A stretch of 64,000 bases of DNA from Sindora glabra (Eukaryota > Streptophyta > Magnoliopsida > Fabales > Fabaceae): the NCBI GenBank assembly GCA_020226215.1, contig CM035235.1:67047283-67111282 (forward strand), read 5' to 3'. Positions within the stretch are counted from its first letter, which is position 1. Each line of letters opens with the position of its first letter. The position numbers and the translations under genes are program-made. Below the pieces are notes generated by a model that was not told where the DNA came from, did no database searches, and worked only from the letters and a program-made list of their open reading frames with translations. Below, piece by piece: positions 49,210 through 63,693 of the stretch.

Positions 49210-52200
49210 AAGAAAAAAGATGTAAGAAGTGAAAAGGAGGGAATAAACTACTTTAAAAGTCCACATATTCACTTTTTTTTCTTTTTTTAAATAAGAATGT
49301 TATATGCATTGAAGATAAGATCCAAAATTGGATTTTAAATGTAAATTAAGGGTTAGATAAATTTGTAAAATTTAATTTAATAAACATAAAAAATTTAAGA
49401 TTGAATTTTAAATTTTATTTTCAACATAAATAATATTTTTATTTTCTAAAAAAAAGTAAATTTTTGAAGAAAAATATTTTAGGAGAGATTTCAGCATACC
49501 AATGAATCTAGCCATAAAACTAGATTAGATTCGCTAGTGTAATTGGTGCATATTAGTCATTGTCAAATATTTTAGATCCTTTTCATCCATTAGGAGTTGG
49601 GAATTCTCGGAGGGTAGTGTACATTTGTGTGTTTGAGAACACAAATGAGAGTTTAGATAAAAATCATGCAAATGATGGGATATTTAATATGATAAAAATC
49701 TTAAATAAAACTCGTATATTTTATATTCTATTCTTAATATATACTCGTATCTACGATAAACCTCGAATTAAATAGATTCAATTTATTTAAAAGTAATGAA
49801 ATTATTTTAATTCGAACTGTATTTATATGCGCAAATATGACATATAGTAAAAATGAACAGTACAAGTGCATATTTGTCTCCTCAATATTCTTGCAATTTT
49901 GTTGAAATGAATACTGCAAATTGATTGGTTGCAGTCTTATATTTTGATTATTGAAATGGATCTTCGAATCACATGCACTAAATATCCAATATTCCTTTCG
50001 CTCACATGAAGAGGGAATAATTACCATTAGTAAACCAAAATAGCAGCCGCACGGACCCCTGGGGGTTATTTGAGCATCAATAATGTTATATACTCCGTAT
50101 ACATAAAATTTAAAATTGAATTTTGAATATAAATTAAGAATTATCAATTGAATATAAAATAATAAAATAAATTTATAAAATTTAATTTAATAAATATAAA
50201 AAAATTTCAAATTTAATTTCAAAATCTACTTTTAATATATATAATTTTTTTTTTAAGCATGGCATTATCTCAATAGAGGACACTAATTAAGTTAAATAAC
50301 TCAATGGAAAAGAAAGGAGAAAATTGATTAAATTGACAATATATATTAGCTTATTTACAATTCAACCCATCTAAAACTAGAATTTTTCACGACACCCCTT
50401 TTGTTGAGAATTGAAACCAATCTAATATAATCCCTCTGTAGTTGAGTACTCAGTATGAAAGTATAGTTCCATTATAAAAAATTCTATGTTCAAATCCAAC
50501 TGGAAGTGGCGGAAGAATATAATGGAAAGGAATAAATTATCCCTTATAACCTTTGATAAGAACGCACATAAGTATTTAAAAAACCTTGAATGAATGTGTA
50601 ACTTGTTGATGTCTTAATAATCTGCTATACACTTTTTGAAGAAATTACTCTTTAATTATGAGATCATGTCCAAAGTTGACAATCTTACATGTCTCATAAC
50701 AAGTATAATTTCACATACCTCATATTAGATTAAATTTATATAAAATGGGTGTACAATGTAAAGAAAATTGTATGATACACCATTAATATAGTATAATGGT
50801 ATATTGGTAAATTAGTAAATTTGATTATTAATATATTATTATATGAAGTATGAGATTTAATTTTAAATAAAAATAAGTCTGATGTGCAATCAAATTTAGT
50901 AATACATCAATATATCACTATATTGGTGGTATATTAAAATCTTTCTCAAAACTTTTGGTTCAGAAATGGGATATCTCCATTATCTATTCTTTTAAGAAAA
51001 GTTGAAATTATGATATATTATTGATATAAGAATATATTATGATAAAAATACTACTATATCAATAGTATATTAAAATTTTTCCCAAAATTTTGGTTGAGAT
51101 TTGGGATGTCTTCACTGTCCATCCTTTTAAGGAAGGTTGAAATTACAATATATCATTGATATAGAAATATATTAATACATCATTAAATTTAATTACATAT
51201 TAAATTTAATTTTTTAATTTAATTAATGATGTAACATAAACATTTCTTTTATGGGGAATAACAAATATGCAAAATGAGTTGTTTCATATAGCCTTTCTTA
51301 CGATTTTGGCTTCCATTCGTTTAGTGTTCCTCCAGCTGAAATGAGTTTTTTGATTTTATCCAAAGTTAATGGTTTGTAGTTTTACTTTTGTTGAACATTA
51401 CACTAATTCATTCAAAAAAATTAGGATAACAATTAATTTCAATGAAACAAGTTTTGTTTTTCCTATATTAGTTAATAGCACAAAATTATTGACCTATGGC
51501 CCTTTGCAAGTCCTTTTTTTTTTGGGGGGGGGGTAATATTTGCAAACTTTTTAGACTGTCACCACAAATCTAGATAGGATCACTAGTAAAATATTATTAA
51601 CTAATTAAATTACCTTCCATGAAGAAGGGCTTTTTTTATGTTAATAGCACGAAAAGATTAATATATGACCCTTTACAAATTATTTAAACTCTTATTGGTG
51701 CAAATTTAGATGAGTTGATTACTCATGACAAATTATTAAATTGATTAAATTTTTTAATATAATTAACATGCTACAAATCAATTTTATATATAATTAACAT
51801 CCTAGATAGGTTGTGTGATTTTTATTGAATTTAACCTAGATTTAAATTGTTATCAATTTATCTTGTTTTTTATGAGTTATCTTTTAATTTAAGTTACATT
51901 TTTGTATTGGATTATAAGATTGAGATTTCTTATCAAGCAAATATTTTTTTTGTTATAACTATTTGCGTTGGTTAAGAATTTGAAGTATGAGATAGATGTG
52001 AGTATCTATAGGAATTACATGAGAATCATTATAGAAATTTAAGATAGATATAGCAAAAAGTGACTTATAAGTTATGGAATTATAATTGAAAATCTTTACA
52101 AACATTATCTCATAATTTTTAATAATATAGTGAATTTTTCTCATTCATAATTTTTTTCTTTAATTTAAGACTTTTCTCATGTTAAATCCATTTATGTATT

Positions 52201-52274
52201 ATTACATTGTTTTAATTAATTTAATTACTAAATACTTAATTAACTAGAGATCAAATATTTTTTCCAATCCATTT
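49210..52274. other. AHP upstream region and AT-rich spacer, copy B
   Basis: Colinear with about 22970-25555. It contains a TIR-like remnant at 50757-50946 (ATGATACACCATTAATATAG left, inverted GATTTTAATATACCACC right). No gene seen. Confidence 0.5.
50757..50946. mobile_element. Small TIR element
   Basis: The left AAAATTGTATGATACACCA and the right TGGTGGTATATTAAAATCTT are imperfect inverted ends of an AT-rich element of about 190 bp. Similar ends are seen at 7690-7842 and near 51000-51230. Confidence 0.4.
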
Positions 52275-52815
52275 TTGCCCATAGTAAGTAGAGTTGTTAA
52301 AATGAGTTAAAATTTGTGAATTTTAAAGGATTTGGATCTCCATTTTTGGGGCTTTAAGAGTTGTGGATTATAATTAGCCTGGCTACAATCCGCACAAGGT
52401 AGCCTATAGAAAAGTGATATGACATGTGAATTTATTTATATTAAATTTTATATAAATTAACATATTCAATCCATTCAAAATGATACTCCCATTTTCCTTA
52501 TTAATTATTTAGGATTATATTATAAATAATTTATAGATAATATTTTTATTTTATAAGTTTTTTATGACTTATGTTTTATATATACATAATTTTTTAATAT
52601 TATATATAATTTTAAATGTATTATAACTAATTTATAAATGAATATGTGGTACTTTTAAATAATTTATTTTTATTATTTAAAAATTATTTTTTTAAGAAAA
52701 ATTAAAATAACTCGTAGACTAACTCAGATCTATAAATATCAAACTAGAACTTTCATATTAAAAATTTATTAAAAAAAATAGATATTTGGCTCACAGGCCG
52801 GTCCGTGCTTCCAAC
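52275..52815. mobile_element. B-only insertion of about 0.5 kb, hAT-like ends
   Basis: Absent from the colinear site in unit A (about 25580). Starts near TAGAGTTGTTAAAATGAG; the right end read inverted starts TAGGGGGCGGTTGG. The internal sequence is AT-rich and related in inverted orientation to the A-only insertion at 28735-29275. No clear TSD was found. Confidence 0.4.
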
Positions 52816-53269
52816 CGCCCCCTATGTCATGTCATAACCCAAATGCAACTTTGTCCAACTTGAGATAAGAATCGGAGATGTCAAGGAGAGCGAACGAAGG
52901 TGCATGAACATACTCATTTTTATGCTTTGATGGATATAATAAAGAAAATAGGGTTGTTAATATCATAATGATATATTGATATTTGATATTATTTTAAAAA
53001 ATTTTATATTTAAAATTTAAAATTAAAATTTTATGTATATATATTAAATGAATTATTATTTTTACTATTAAAAAAAAGGAGAATATATAATTAATTAAGG
53101 AGAACTTAATTTCTTTTTCCGTGAGATGAGACGGACACCAAATTAGCATATGCTAACGTATGGCATGTACTAAAGCAGTGGGCATCGCATGAGACAGAGA
53201 ATTTATCCTATAAACAGGATCGATGAAAAAGTGTCAAGTTTACTTACGGCCATTAAAGCATAACAATTA

Positions 53270-53986
53270 CTTGCATAATTTGATAAAAAAAAATTCATAA
53301 TTTTTTTTATGCTTTTGAAAAATTTTAAAAAAATATAAATTTTTTATATTTAGTTTAAATTTTAAAAATATTTTTAAAAATATGAATATTTTTAAGAATA
53401 TTTTTAATCTTATATTTCGCTAAAATATGTTCATAAGAAAGTGGATATTATATATTCTCATAATATGATAATATTTAATTAATTTTAAAAAAAGTATTTT
53501 ATCCATTGATCATTCATTGTGATCAACCATCATTTATCATTACATACTATTAGTAATAACTATCTACCACTATTTATTGTTAGGGATGCAAGTAAATTAG
53601 GCGACCTATCAGAGACCTACTACTTAACTTACTTAAGGTCTAGTTTAAATTGATTTATTTATCTAAATAGGTTAGGTTTTTTTCTTTAAACTTGATTTGT
53701 AAGCTCATCAGGCCGATCTATTTAATTATAGATATATTTATAAATAATATAAATATTTTAATATATATGTATATAGGCCTAATTAATAGGTTAGACGGCC
53801 TATCAGAAAGTTACAGTTTAACCTACTTAAGATCTAGTCTAACTTAACATATTTATTTAAATAAGTTAAATTTTTTGCTTTAAGTTCAATCTGTAGGCCT
53901 ATTAGGCTAGCCTATTTAATTATAGATATGTTTATAAATAATATAATATAATATATATTATACTTACAAATAATATAAATATTTTA

Positions 53987-54024
<38 letters not shown>

Positions 54025-54970
54025 GCCTAATTAGGTCATTGGACAATTTTGGATCTTAAAAAAATTTTAGTCAATTGACAAATTTGAAAGCCTATTTATA
54101 CAAAGAGATAGACTTTTCAAAGGCCAAGTCAGATTTTTTTAATAGGCTAGATTGAGCTTAAATTTTGGCCTTATATAGGCTAACAAGCCAAGTTCAGGCT
54201 AATGATTTATAAAGCAAGTCTAATCTATTTAGGATAAAGTATAGCTCGACTCAATCCATTTGCATTCCTATTTATTGCCGACTACTATCACTAATCATTA
54301 CATTATTATCAACCATCACTTACTACTTATGACCTTTATTTATCACTATCTATTATTAGTAACCATCATTTATTATTACTCATCATCATAACTACCATTA
54401 GAGATTATTGTTCATTACCATCTATTGTCAATAATCACTGCTAACCATCACTCATTACTAGTAATCATTATTAAACATCACTCACTACTGATAATTATTA
54501 TTGATCATTACTTACTGTTGAATTACCATTATTCATTACTACCAATTATCAATGACTCATTATTAGTAACCATGTCGATATTATTAGTGACAACTACTAA
54601 AAATCATTTATCTTTAATGATTATTATCAATTATTATTCATTATTGATGACAACCATCAATTATTATCTACCATCAGTAATAACCACCATTCATCGTTTG
54701 CAGTTAATGACCATCATTAACTATTACCATACCACTGGTGATCAATGTCAGCTACCAATTAATATTAATAATTATTTAATTTTTAATAATCAAATAATAT
54801 TTTTAAATTTTTTTAAAATAATTAATAATGATTTTTTAATATTTTTAATTAAACTAAATATAAGAATGTCATATTTCCAACTGACTAAATTCCTAGGAAT
54901 TGTATCCTTGAAAATATTAGAATTATTGAAAATATTTGATTTTGTAAATCAAACATTACCTTATATTTTT
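53270..54970. mobile_element. AT-rich TIR element with ATC/ATT-repeat core, copy 5 (carries nested element)
   Basis: The core repeats (ACCATCATTTATTATTACTC type, up to about 54760) are split by the element at 53581-54270. The right end TTTTGTAAATCAAACATTACC fits the family. The left boundary is uncertain. Confidence 0.5.
53581..54270. mobile_element. Nested hAT-like MITE with internal tandem repeats
   Basis: 690 bp, starting TAGGGATGCAAGTAAATTAGG; the right end read inverted starts TAGGAATGCAAATGGATTGAG. Flanked by TTTATTGT (53573-53580) and TTTATTGC (54271-54278), 7 of 8 identical. Inside, a unit of about 210-230 bp with AGGCCTA and CCTATTTAATTATAGATAT motifs is repeated about twice, separated by a (GT)n tract at 53995-54021. 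No ORF. Confidence 0.75.
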
Positions 54971-56394
54971 AAAAAGCATAAATATAACATTTAGCCTCTT
55001 GTTTATAAAGATAATAATTTTTACATTCTTCCAATTTTAGAATTAGTATTATTAGTTTCTTATTTTTATATTTATTATAATTATTTGTTTCTCTCTTCAT
55101 TTACAATGTTAAAACAAATAAAAATTATTAAAATGAATTGATAAATTCGACCTTAATAATATCTAATACATCCTTGTTTTTTAGTTATTTTTTCCTTTTC
55201 ATAATTTATTTTAGTATTATTAATGAAAGGAAGGGTGAATAATTATAACAAATGCAAAAATAAAGGGTTAATAGTGCTAACTATAAATTTTGAGGGATGT
55301 AATGATCATCATCTTTATAAATAAGAAGTTAAATATTATGTTTACTCTTTTTAAAAAATCGTTCGTCTTTTGTATTTGTAAAATGCTTTTATATTATTAT
55401 TTTTTGACGACATGTGAATGAAATTTGATAATAACTTCAACTACCTGATATGAGAAAAGGCATAAAAAAATTAATTCGTGCTATTGCAGTGGATAAATCA
55501 TGGGCAATGGGAAATTCATACATATTAAGGCTATTAAGTACCACCGTTAATACGCAAAAGTATGTGTAAGAAAAAAGCACACCCACATCTGCTGCATTTA
55601 AAAAAAATTCCCTTTTATTTTAAAAATTTAATAAAGTATTGATTTTTTTTCTAATTTTAGCTGCATTTTTTATTAATAACTAATTCATTAATCTATATAT
55701 TTATCTTAAAATATTTCAACAACTTTATCATATTTCTCTCTTTAATTTGAACTATCTTAGATTTTATGTATAAAATAAAAATGGAATGAATTTTGATTTT
55801 GAACTAAATGATAATTTTAAAAATTCTAGTAAAAATAAACACACTAAACTATTTTTTTAATTTTCATAAAATTAATTAAATATAATAAATAATAAGGAAC
55901 AACTGAAGTAGATCATAACATGTCTTTTAACTCAAATAAAATAAATTCTAATGAAATTATTAATAAATTTAATTTATTTTATAATGACATAATTGTAATT
56001 AAAATCAAATATTATTTAAAAATAAAATTTTATTTTTAATTATTTCAAAACGAGAGTAATTGGTTCTATGGCATTTGCTTGTAGCATCCCTATTATATTT
56101 TCTTTAACCGAGAAGTACATTAATTAGATAATTTGTGATAATATATAATGCATGTGTATATATTGGTGAGTCAAAAAGAAGAAGAAAAGACTCTTAAGCA
56201 TGTGCTATATATCCAATCCAATACCATATCTGTATTCGGCTTTCCATTCTCTATATTGGATCATCATGGACGGTAGTATTCAATTTTATGGCAAGACTGA
56301 GGCGGAACCACGATCTCTAATTCCTCGCTTATCCATTGTTTGTCTCGTCTAAAGTATACAAGACAAAATTTAAAGGCAATACTATATCCGAGCA

Positions 56395-57200
56395 CAAGGC
56401 AGTATTTGATTTGAGAAATTCTTATTATATTTTTAGAAATGTTTTATATTTTTATATTTAATTTAAATTTTATATTAAGAATATTTTCAATCTAATTTTT
56501 TTTAAAAAAATATTTGTATAGAAGGAAATAAATATCTTATATTTTTATGATATAAAAAGACTATTTTATACACTCTTTTATTTGAGTTTTAACACTATCA
56601 ACATATTAATTCACAATTATCTACCATATTTAATTATCATCGATCACTCACTATTCATAACTATCATCTATTACTACTTATTGTTGGCTATTATTCATTA
56701 TCGATTATCGATTATCACTGTTAACTATTACTATTTACTATAATTAATTATTGCTATTATCACCACTTATCTTTAGTACCACCATTAACTATCACTGCTA
56801 TTATCATTAATTACCAATGACAATTGTCAAGCGCTATTAACTATTAACCTTATCCACCATGATTAATTATTGTCAATGCCATCACTAATTGTTAGTGATC
56901 ATTATCTATTGTCACCCACCATCATTGATAATTACCACCATTATTACTGACTATCGATAACCATTATCAATCGTTGTTAATCATATAATTTTCAATGATA
57001 ATATTTTTAATAATTTAATAATATTTTTAAAAATATATAATATAATTAAAAAGAATATTATAATATTCTTAGAATTATTTCTAATTGAATAAATATGATA
57101 ATGTCACATTTTTAAAAATTAAATTTATAAAAATCACATTTTTAGGATTGTTAAAATTCTAAAAAATATTTAATTTCACAAATCAAATGTCACATATATG
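56395..57200. mobile_element. AT-rich TIR element with ATC/ATT-repeat core, copy 6
   Basis: Duplicate of 27150-28050. Left end GGCAGTATTTGATTTGAGAAA; right end, inverted, GTGACATTTGATTTGTGAAAT. Core about 56590-56990. Confidence 0.6.
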
Positions 57201-57939
57201 ATACGATAGCATAAGTCAATATAATAATAATATAGAATAGGATAATAACAGGATATGATATAATACTATTCAATATTTAATGGACAATTGTAAAAGAAAA
57301 TGATAATATAAACTTAAACTATTCATTGTTTATTATTAGATGTATATAAGATAGATAGTACTAAAAAATATTTGTTTGGACAAAATTATTCCTAATCTAA
57401 TTAAGCTAAAGAAAATAGACATCATCATCTTTTTACTATATTCTAACAACCATAACTTCTTTAATATTTTTATTAACAATTTAATTATTAACAATTATTA
57501 TTTTTGTAAATTATTTTTTTTATTTTTTGGACTCAATTTTTTGGCACTTACCTATATATTTTTTGGCACTTACCTATATATCAATTGACAACAAGTTATA
57601 TTACTTTTAATTGAAGGTATAAATTATCAAAAAATTGAAGATATAAATAGTGCAAAATACAAATAATGCTAATGTTACTATGAAAAAGTTGATAAAAAAT
57701 AATTATATTTAAATAATTATTATTAATTATACGTCCAAAATTATAAAGAAAAATGAAAAAGTCTATTACCACCATTATGCTTCTGATGTTGCTAAGGAAG
57801 AAGAAAAAGGAGAAAAATTGGTGGTTTAGGCATTCACTAGGTTAACTCAAATGGGGAAAGAGAAAAGAATAAAAAAAGAAAATAAGAAAAAGAGAATGAA
57901 TACCTTATGATTATCTATTTTTATAAGAAATGGAATCAT

Positions 57940-58390
57940 ATTCTCTTATAATTATTTATTATTATATTATTATAATCATTATTATTATGTTACAAATATT
58001 ATTAATATTTTATTATTTATTTTAATTACTATTATTATTTTTATAATTATTGAATATTATTATTAACATTTTATTGATATTATTTCCATTATTACTTTTA
58101 TTATTTATTGATTATTTTTTATAATTATTATTTTATTATTTATATATATCACCATTGTATTAATATTATAAATTATTTTTATATTATTAACTATTTTTAT
58201 ATTTATTATTATAATTATTATATATGTTTGTTCATTCTTATTTAATTAATATTATTATCACTATTAATAATAGTGTATATTTGTTATTTATTATTATTTT
58301 TTATAAATATTATTTTTATTATTGTTATTATTAATTATTATTTAATAATTAATTTTATTATTATTGTATAATAAATTATTTATATTATTA
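57940..58390. repeat. ATT/TTA low-complexity tract, copy B
   Basis: Almost pure A/T counterpart of 29310-29800; no coding meaning. Confidence 0.7.
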
Positions 58391-59328
58391 TATTAGAGAG
58401 GATAAATACAAAACTTAGAATGAGAAAATTAGATTCTTTGAGAAATTGAGAAGATCGTTATTCTTTCACTTGAAGTAATATTATTAAAAAAATAAAAAAT
58501 AACATAATTTTTTTATCAAAATATATATATATATATAAAATGAAAACTTATCATTCTTTTTTCACTTTCCGAATAATCCCCAACCAAATGGCCTAGTGAT
58601 GATAATTTTATTCTATTTAATCGACATATAAAATGAATCGATTGAATAACTTAATACTATCAAATGTAAATACCACACATATATTAAAGTATAATAGTAT
58701 ATGTCAAGAGTTTTTTATTCAAATAACATATGATATTTTTTAAAAATTTTGTATTCCGTGTTATATTTAAAATTTAATATCTGATCTTTATATGTATATA
58801 TTTAATAATTTAATCATTTTTATCATTATAAAAAAAGTATAATAGTGTATAATTATACTATGAATTCTCTCTTGTCGGCCTTGCCAAGCGAGGCCCTTAG
58901 AATGCAAAGGGAAAAAAAAAAAAAACCTTGACAATAGAAAACCTTACTAAAATATGATATGGTCACCACAAATAGTATAAAAGAATAACCGGGTGACCAA
59001 AAAAGGAAAACAATTAGAAAAAAAAAATTCCCAATGATTGACATAAGTTTTTTTGGGTGTAGTCCTTGTCATTTCTTTCTATATTCACCTCTGCCTGCAA
59101 TATCTGTAAATTTTTGTTAAAAGGAGAAACAAGTGTTGGACAAGAGATTCCCTCCCTATTATTTCTTTTATTTCTGTCGCACTGGAACGAAAGGACAAGG
59201 GGCTGCACGATTTATGTGAAGATATTTTATCTTACTTTCAAAAGAAGAATTTTTAACTTTATAAAACTTTTTTATTTTAACAAAAAAAAGAAGAATTTTT
59301 TATTGCTCTAAGAAGAGAAATAAATATT

Positions 59329-60096
59329 GATGAGTTGTTCCATGCCTTAGATAAAAATTCAAGGCATGAATGCCTGGCCTACAAATGGGGTGTGGACACA
59401 TGACAAAGATTTTATTTGAAAAGTTAAGTTTTTACCTCTTGCTTAGATGTCTTTGTTTTGTTTCTAAGGAATGAAATTTATAAAATGACCCTAGGCCCTT
59501 TTGAGAGGATTGGATCTAAACAACACAAATGTAAAGATATATGCATTGGGCTAAATTATGAAATTGTGTAAAATTTTAATCATCGGTGGCGCAAAGTTTA
59601 TATAAAATCATTATTAATTTATAAAAAAAATTTGAATAAGATAATAATTATGATAATTATATTTTTTATGTTACCTTCATTATATTTTTTTAATTTTATT
59701 AATTTTTACATTTTACAATATTTTTGTAATATAAAATTTCTCAAATTTTAATAATCACTTACATCTCATTTATTTCATGAAAAAGCATTTTTGTAAGAAA
59801 ATATTTTTTATATGTATATTGAAGAAGAAGCAACATGTCATTTTTATTTATGATTTAAAAAATGATATCTAAAGTTATAATAATAAAAAAAATTATTTTA
59901 AAAAGAATAATTTATTTTTGATAAATTTTTATATTTAATATTAAATAAATAAAATATTTTTTATTATTTTATAATTATATTTTATAAAAAAATACTTTCC
60001 ATAGAAACAAACAATCTTAATTATAATGTGAAAGTACCTTCTTTATTAAAATATAATAGATATAACAATTTGTCAAAAAAATTATAATAGGTAGTA

Positions 60097-60162
<66 letters not shown>

Positions 60163-60789
60163 TTATCGTGCTATGATTAAAAATAAAAAAATATTTGCCA
60201 ACATCCAGCTTAATTCAATGATTTTACCCTACTGACACAGTGAAGATTTTAAGTGCAAATGAAGCAAGCATTTTTTTTCAATCTTGCCACAACATTAGGT
60301 AATATTCTTTTTATTTGATGGAGAATTTTCCTTTTGAAGAAAAAAAAAGAACATTTTAAGAAATTTGTTAAAAATTTAAATGAGCAAAAAAATTTGATTG
60401 TTATTAAATGCATATTAATTAAAAATATTTTAAAACCCTCCACTATTATTGTAAATGATTTAATTTTTTTATTCCCATCAATGATGTTTCTTTATATTGT
60501 TAATCTAGTTGTTAAAAACTATTATGTAAACATTTTGTTTTAAAAGGAACATATGTAATAAGTATAAGTAAAAATAAAAATATTGTAATATAACAAAAAA
60601 GTGCTATTATAAAAAAAATTAGGAGTCAATATAATATTAAGTCTTAAATATTGGGGCAATTTAAAAAAATTGATAATCCTCTAATTAAGAAAAGCCATTG
60701 ATTATATATTGAACATAATCCAATAGCTTACTTTTTGACACAAAGTCAAGGCTTCCATATCTTGAGTTTTCACTCAGATAGACTTAACC
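59329..60789. mobile_element. B-only 1,461-bp insertion with perfect 9-bp TSD
   Basis: ATAAATATT at 59320-59328 is repeated at 60790-60798. Copy A shows the uninterrupted site (ATAAGTATT followed by TACTC near 30565-30580). A 9-bp duplication points to a Mutator-like transposase, yet strong TIRs are not evident. Inside are a (AAT)n microsatellite (60097-60160) and an AT-rich stretch related to 13920-14140. No long ORF. Confidence 0.75.
60097..60160. repeat. (AAT)n microsatellite
   Basis: About 20 nearly perfect AAT/ATA triplets within the 1.46-kb insertion. Confidence 0.95.
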
Positions 60790-62066
60790 ATAAATATTTA
60801 CTCTAAAGAGAAAGCTTCACTTATTTTAAATATGATAGAATTCCTACCAATTATAACATGTTTGAGAGTTACAAGGGAAGAAAAATAAAAGATTAAAAAA
60901 GAGAATGAAAGATAAGAAAGAATAGAAAAATGTATGGTTAAGAAATGACTTTGTTTTCTTTGTTTAAATATTTAGAAAATATTCTAAATTGAAGTAGCAC
61001 AAAAAGTTAATATTGAAAATTGTTGTAAAATTTTAGAAAGATTAATCATAATCTCTATTCCCTTCCCCTCTTCAATAATGCAATATTTGGGAATTAGAAG
61101 GGGCAGACAATGAAAAGTAACGAAAGATAATGGAAGGCAGGAAAGGGGAGAAGGATGGATGGATTGTTTGAATATTTAAAATTTTTTTCAAAATTCCTCA
61201 AATTGGAAAAACATATAAATAGTAAGTAATAGAGAATATTGGTAGATATTAAAAAATTAGTCATAAATAATTGACTTATTCCCACTAATTAAAGATTCCA
61301 AATAAAAAGAAGGTTATATCATAACTTCTCACCTCCCTCCCTCTGTTCTTTACCATCTTAATATAACATATAACAAAAAACTCCTATGTGAGAAAAGGTG
61401 AACATATAACATAAAACTTCTAAACAAGAGAAAGGTGATATAATAACTCCTTCCCTCTCTTTTCTATCCATTTAAACATATCATAAGTTTTGTATGGCAT
61501 AAATTATGTATATTCTAATATAATAATAATATTTTTTTCCATAATATATATAGAGACATAAAATAAAATGTGCTTTTAGATAACAATGAAAGGAGAGATT
61601 GTAGTCATTGGATAATTAAAATTAAAATATAATTAAAAATTAAATAATTATTAAAAAAATTATTTAATTTTTTATTTTAATTTTAATCTTTGAATATAAT
61701 TATTATAATTTATTCTTTTTATTTTTATATAAAAATAATATTCTTACTTTATATATATATACACGCGCGGGACACACATAAAAGGATTTATCTCTGGAGA
61801 GGAAGCTACTTCCTTCGAGTCCTCCTTTCACACAGGTGTGCTCACTTCCTCCTTGCACAAATGCATGGTCACATCTGCTCTTTCGTAAAAAGACTTAAAA
61901 AGCTAACATGTCTTGGGTGGGAGGGAATCAGAATCTGGTTTCTCAGTCATTTTAAACTCTGACAGATCACCAATCACTGTATTATTCCTATGTGGCTATG
62001 TTGATATGGCTCCCACCGTGGAAAAGAGAAATTCTTAGTTACTTCCAGAGAAAGGCGTATGCCTTA

Positions 62067-62185
62067 TGCCTTACTCCGAAACAGAGACAAAAAATTGGAA
62101 TGGAGCTTATACGATGAAGCACACTTCATTTTTTCTTTCTGTTTTTTTATTTTCGGAATAAGGTAATATGTCTTATTTCGAAAGT
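62067..62185. mobile_element. Small MITE-like foldback (B only)
   Basis: CTTACTCCGAAACAGA on the left and, inverted, CTTATTCCGAAAATAAA on the right enclose about 90 bp. The whole stretch 62025-62215 is missing from copy A at about 31797. Confidence 0.4.
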
Positions 62186-62869
62186 AATATAAATTTTTTT
62201 TTTTGAAAAATCATTAACTTCTGTACGTACATATCTTATTCATTAAAGATAAAAAATTTATTTTTAATTTTTGAAATATGCAATTTATATCAATTTTACT
62301 ATTGAAATAAAATTTATATCAATTTAATTTTTAAAATTTTAAATTCAAATAAAATTTTAACTTATGTCTATTTACTAAAAAGATTAAATTTTCATTTAAA
62401 TTTACAACTTAAAAAATTAAATTAATATAAATTTTATTGTAAATATAAAATTAATATAAAATCGAATCCTTCAATGACTAGAATATAATTTTAATCTTGA
62501 TTTAAATAAAATTTGCATCGGTAAGGTAATCAGGCACCAACAAAAGCGTTCGCATATTTCATTCACTTTCTAGCCAACCACGGAAACAAGTGTGTTGACC
62601 TTTGAGACATACTGTAACATGCAAAAGCACCATTATTAACATAAAGAAATGAAATAAGATAAATTAATAATAAAAATAAATGATAAAATTCATTTATAAC
62701 TATTTTTTTTAATCCTAATATATACATTACTATATTTGTTGGTAGTAATACCCATCAATTTTCTGTGTCCGAAATGTGATACATGATATCTGTTCTATGT
62801 TGGATTTAGAAAATGAATTTTTTTCCTAACTAATGTTACTATTGACCAATGGTGACGTGTAATTTGAAG

Positions 62870-63380
62870 AATCAAATATTTTTGAAAATTTTAATATCTT
62901 TTGAAATGTAATTTTTAAGAATTTAACTTTTGAAAATATGATATTATTATATTTGATTCAATTAAAAATATTTTTTAAAAATAATTACTTGATTATTAAA
63001 AATATCCTTGTTGGAAGTTGAATAGTCAATAATAATTATTAATAATCAATGATTGATGATAATTACTAATATTAATTGGTTAATGATTGTAAGTAATAAT
63101 TGACGATCATCAATGACTATAAGTGGTTGTCAAATGAAAAGTTAATAATAATAATAATATTTTAATAAAATAATAGATAAAATAATTTATTTATATCAGT
63201 AAAACATTCAAATGTTATAAGAATATAAAATAATCACCTCTTCCTATAATATTATTTTAAAAAAATAGTGAATTAAAAATATTATTTTAAAATTTAAATT
63301 AAATATGAAAATCTAATATTTCCTTAAAATATTTTCAAAAATATTAAAATAATTCTGCAAATCAAATACTACTTAGTAAA
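62870..63380. mobile_element. AT-rich TIR element with ATC/ATT-repeat core, copy 7 (inverted)
   Basis: Duplicate of 32430-32970. The core near 63010-63150 reads AATAATTATTAATAATCAATGA / TGACTATAAGTGG on the plus strand, much altered relative to copy 3. Confidence 0.45.
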
Positions 63381-63693
63381 AAAATGCATTTATCGTTAAG
63401 GTTGAAGCTATGCCAGTTAGTTAGGATGCAAATTTATTCCCTTATTACTACTTAAAACTCCGAAGCACTGAGTCCAAAAGCTTACAAAGAGACCCTGGCA
63501 CTATCAAACACTAAAAAAATGCAGATTCTAACACCATATCTACAATGAAACAAAAGAATGCAACGACAAAGTTAGAATCTTAAAATGTGGTACGCCTTTC
63601 AATGTTTATACCAGAAAACATGCTAGCATATGCATCCACTGTTAACAAAAGCAGGAAGATCCAATGAATGCAATAGCAGTATGTGAAAGAATT

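Larger units (their letters stand above)
52950..55550. other. B-specific block of about 2.5 kb
   Basis: Unit A jumps from the counterpart of about 52945 to that of about 55560. The block contains part of the AT-rich TIR family (copy 5) with a nested hAT-like element, and otherwise non-coding AT-rich sequence. Whether it was inserted in B in one or several steps, or lost from A, is not clear. Confidence 0.5.

Noticed and set aside
54425..54994. 189-codon ORF rich in Ile, His, Ser, Leu
   Set aside because: It lies in the ATC/ATT repeat core and its arm; periodic composition keeps the frame open by chance.
61690..61962. 90-codon plus-strand ORF
   Set aside because: It starts in AT-rich microsatellite-like DNA and has no equivalent in unit A.
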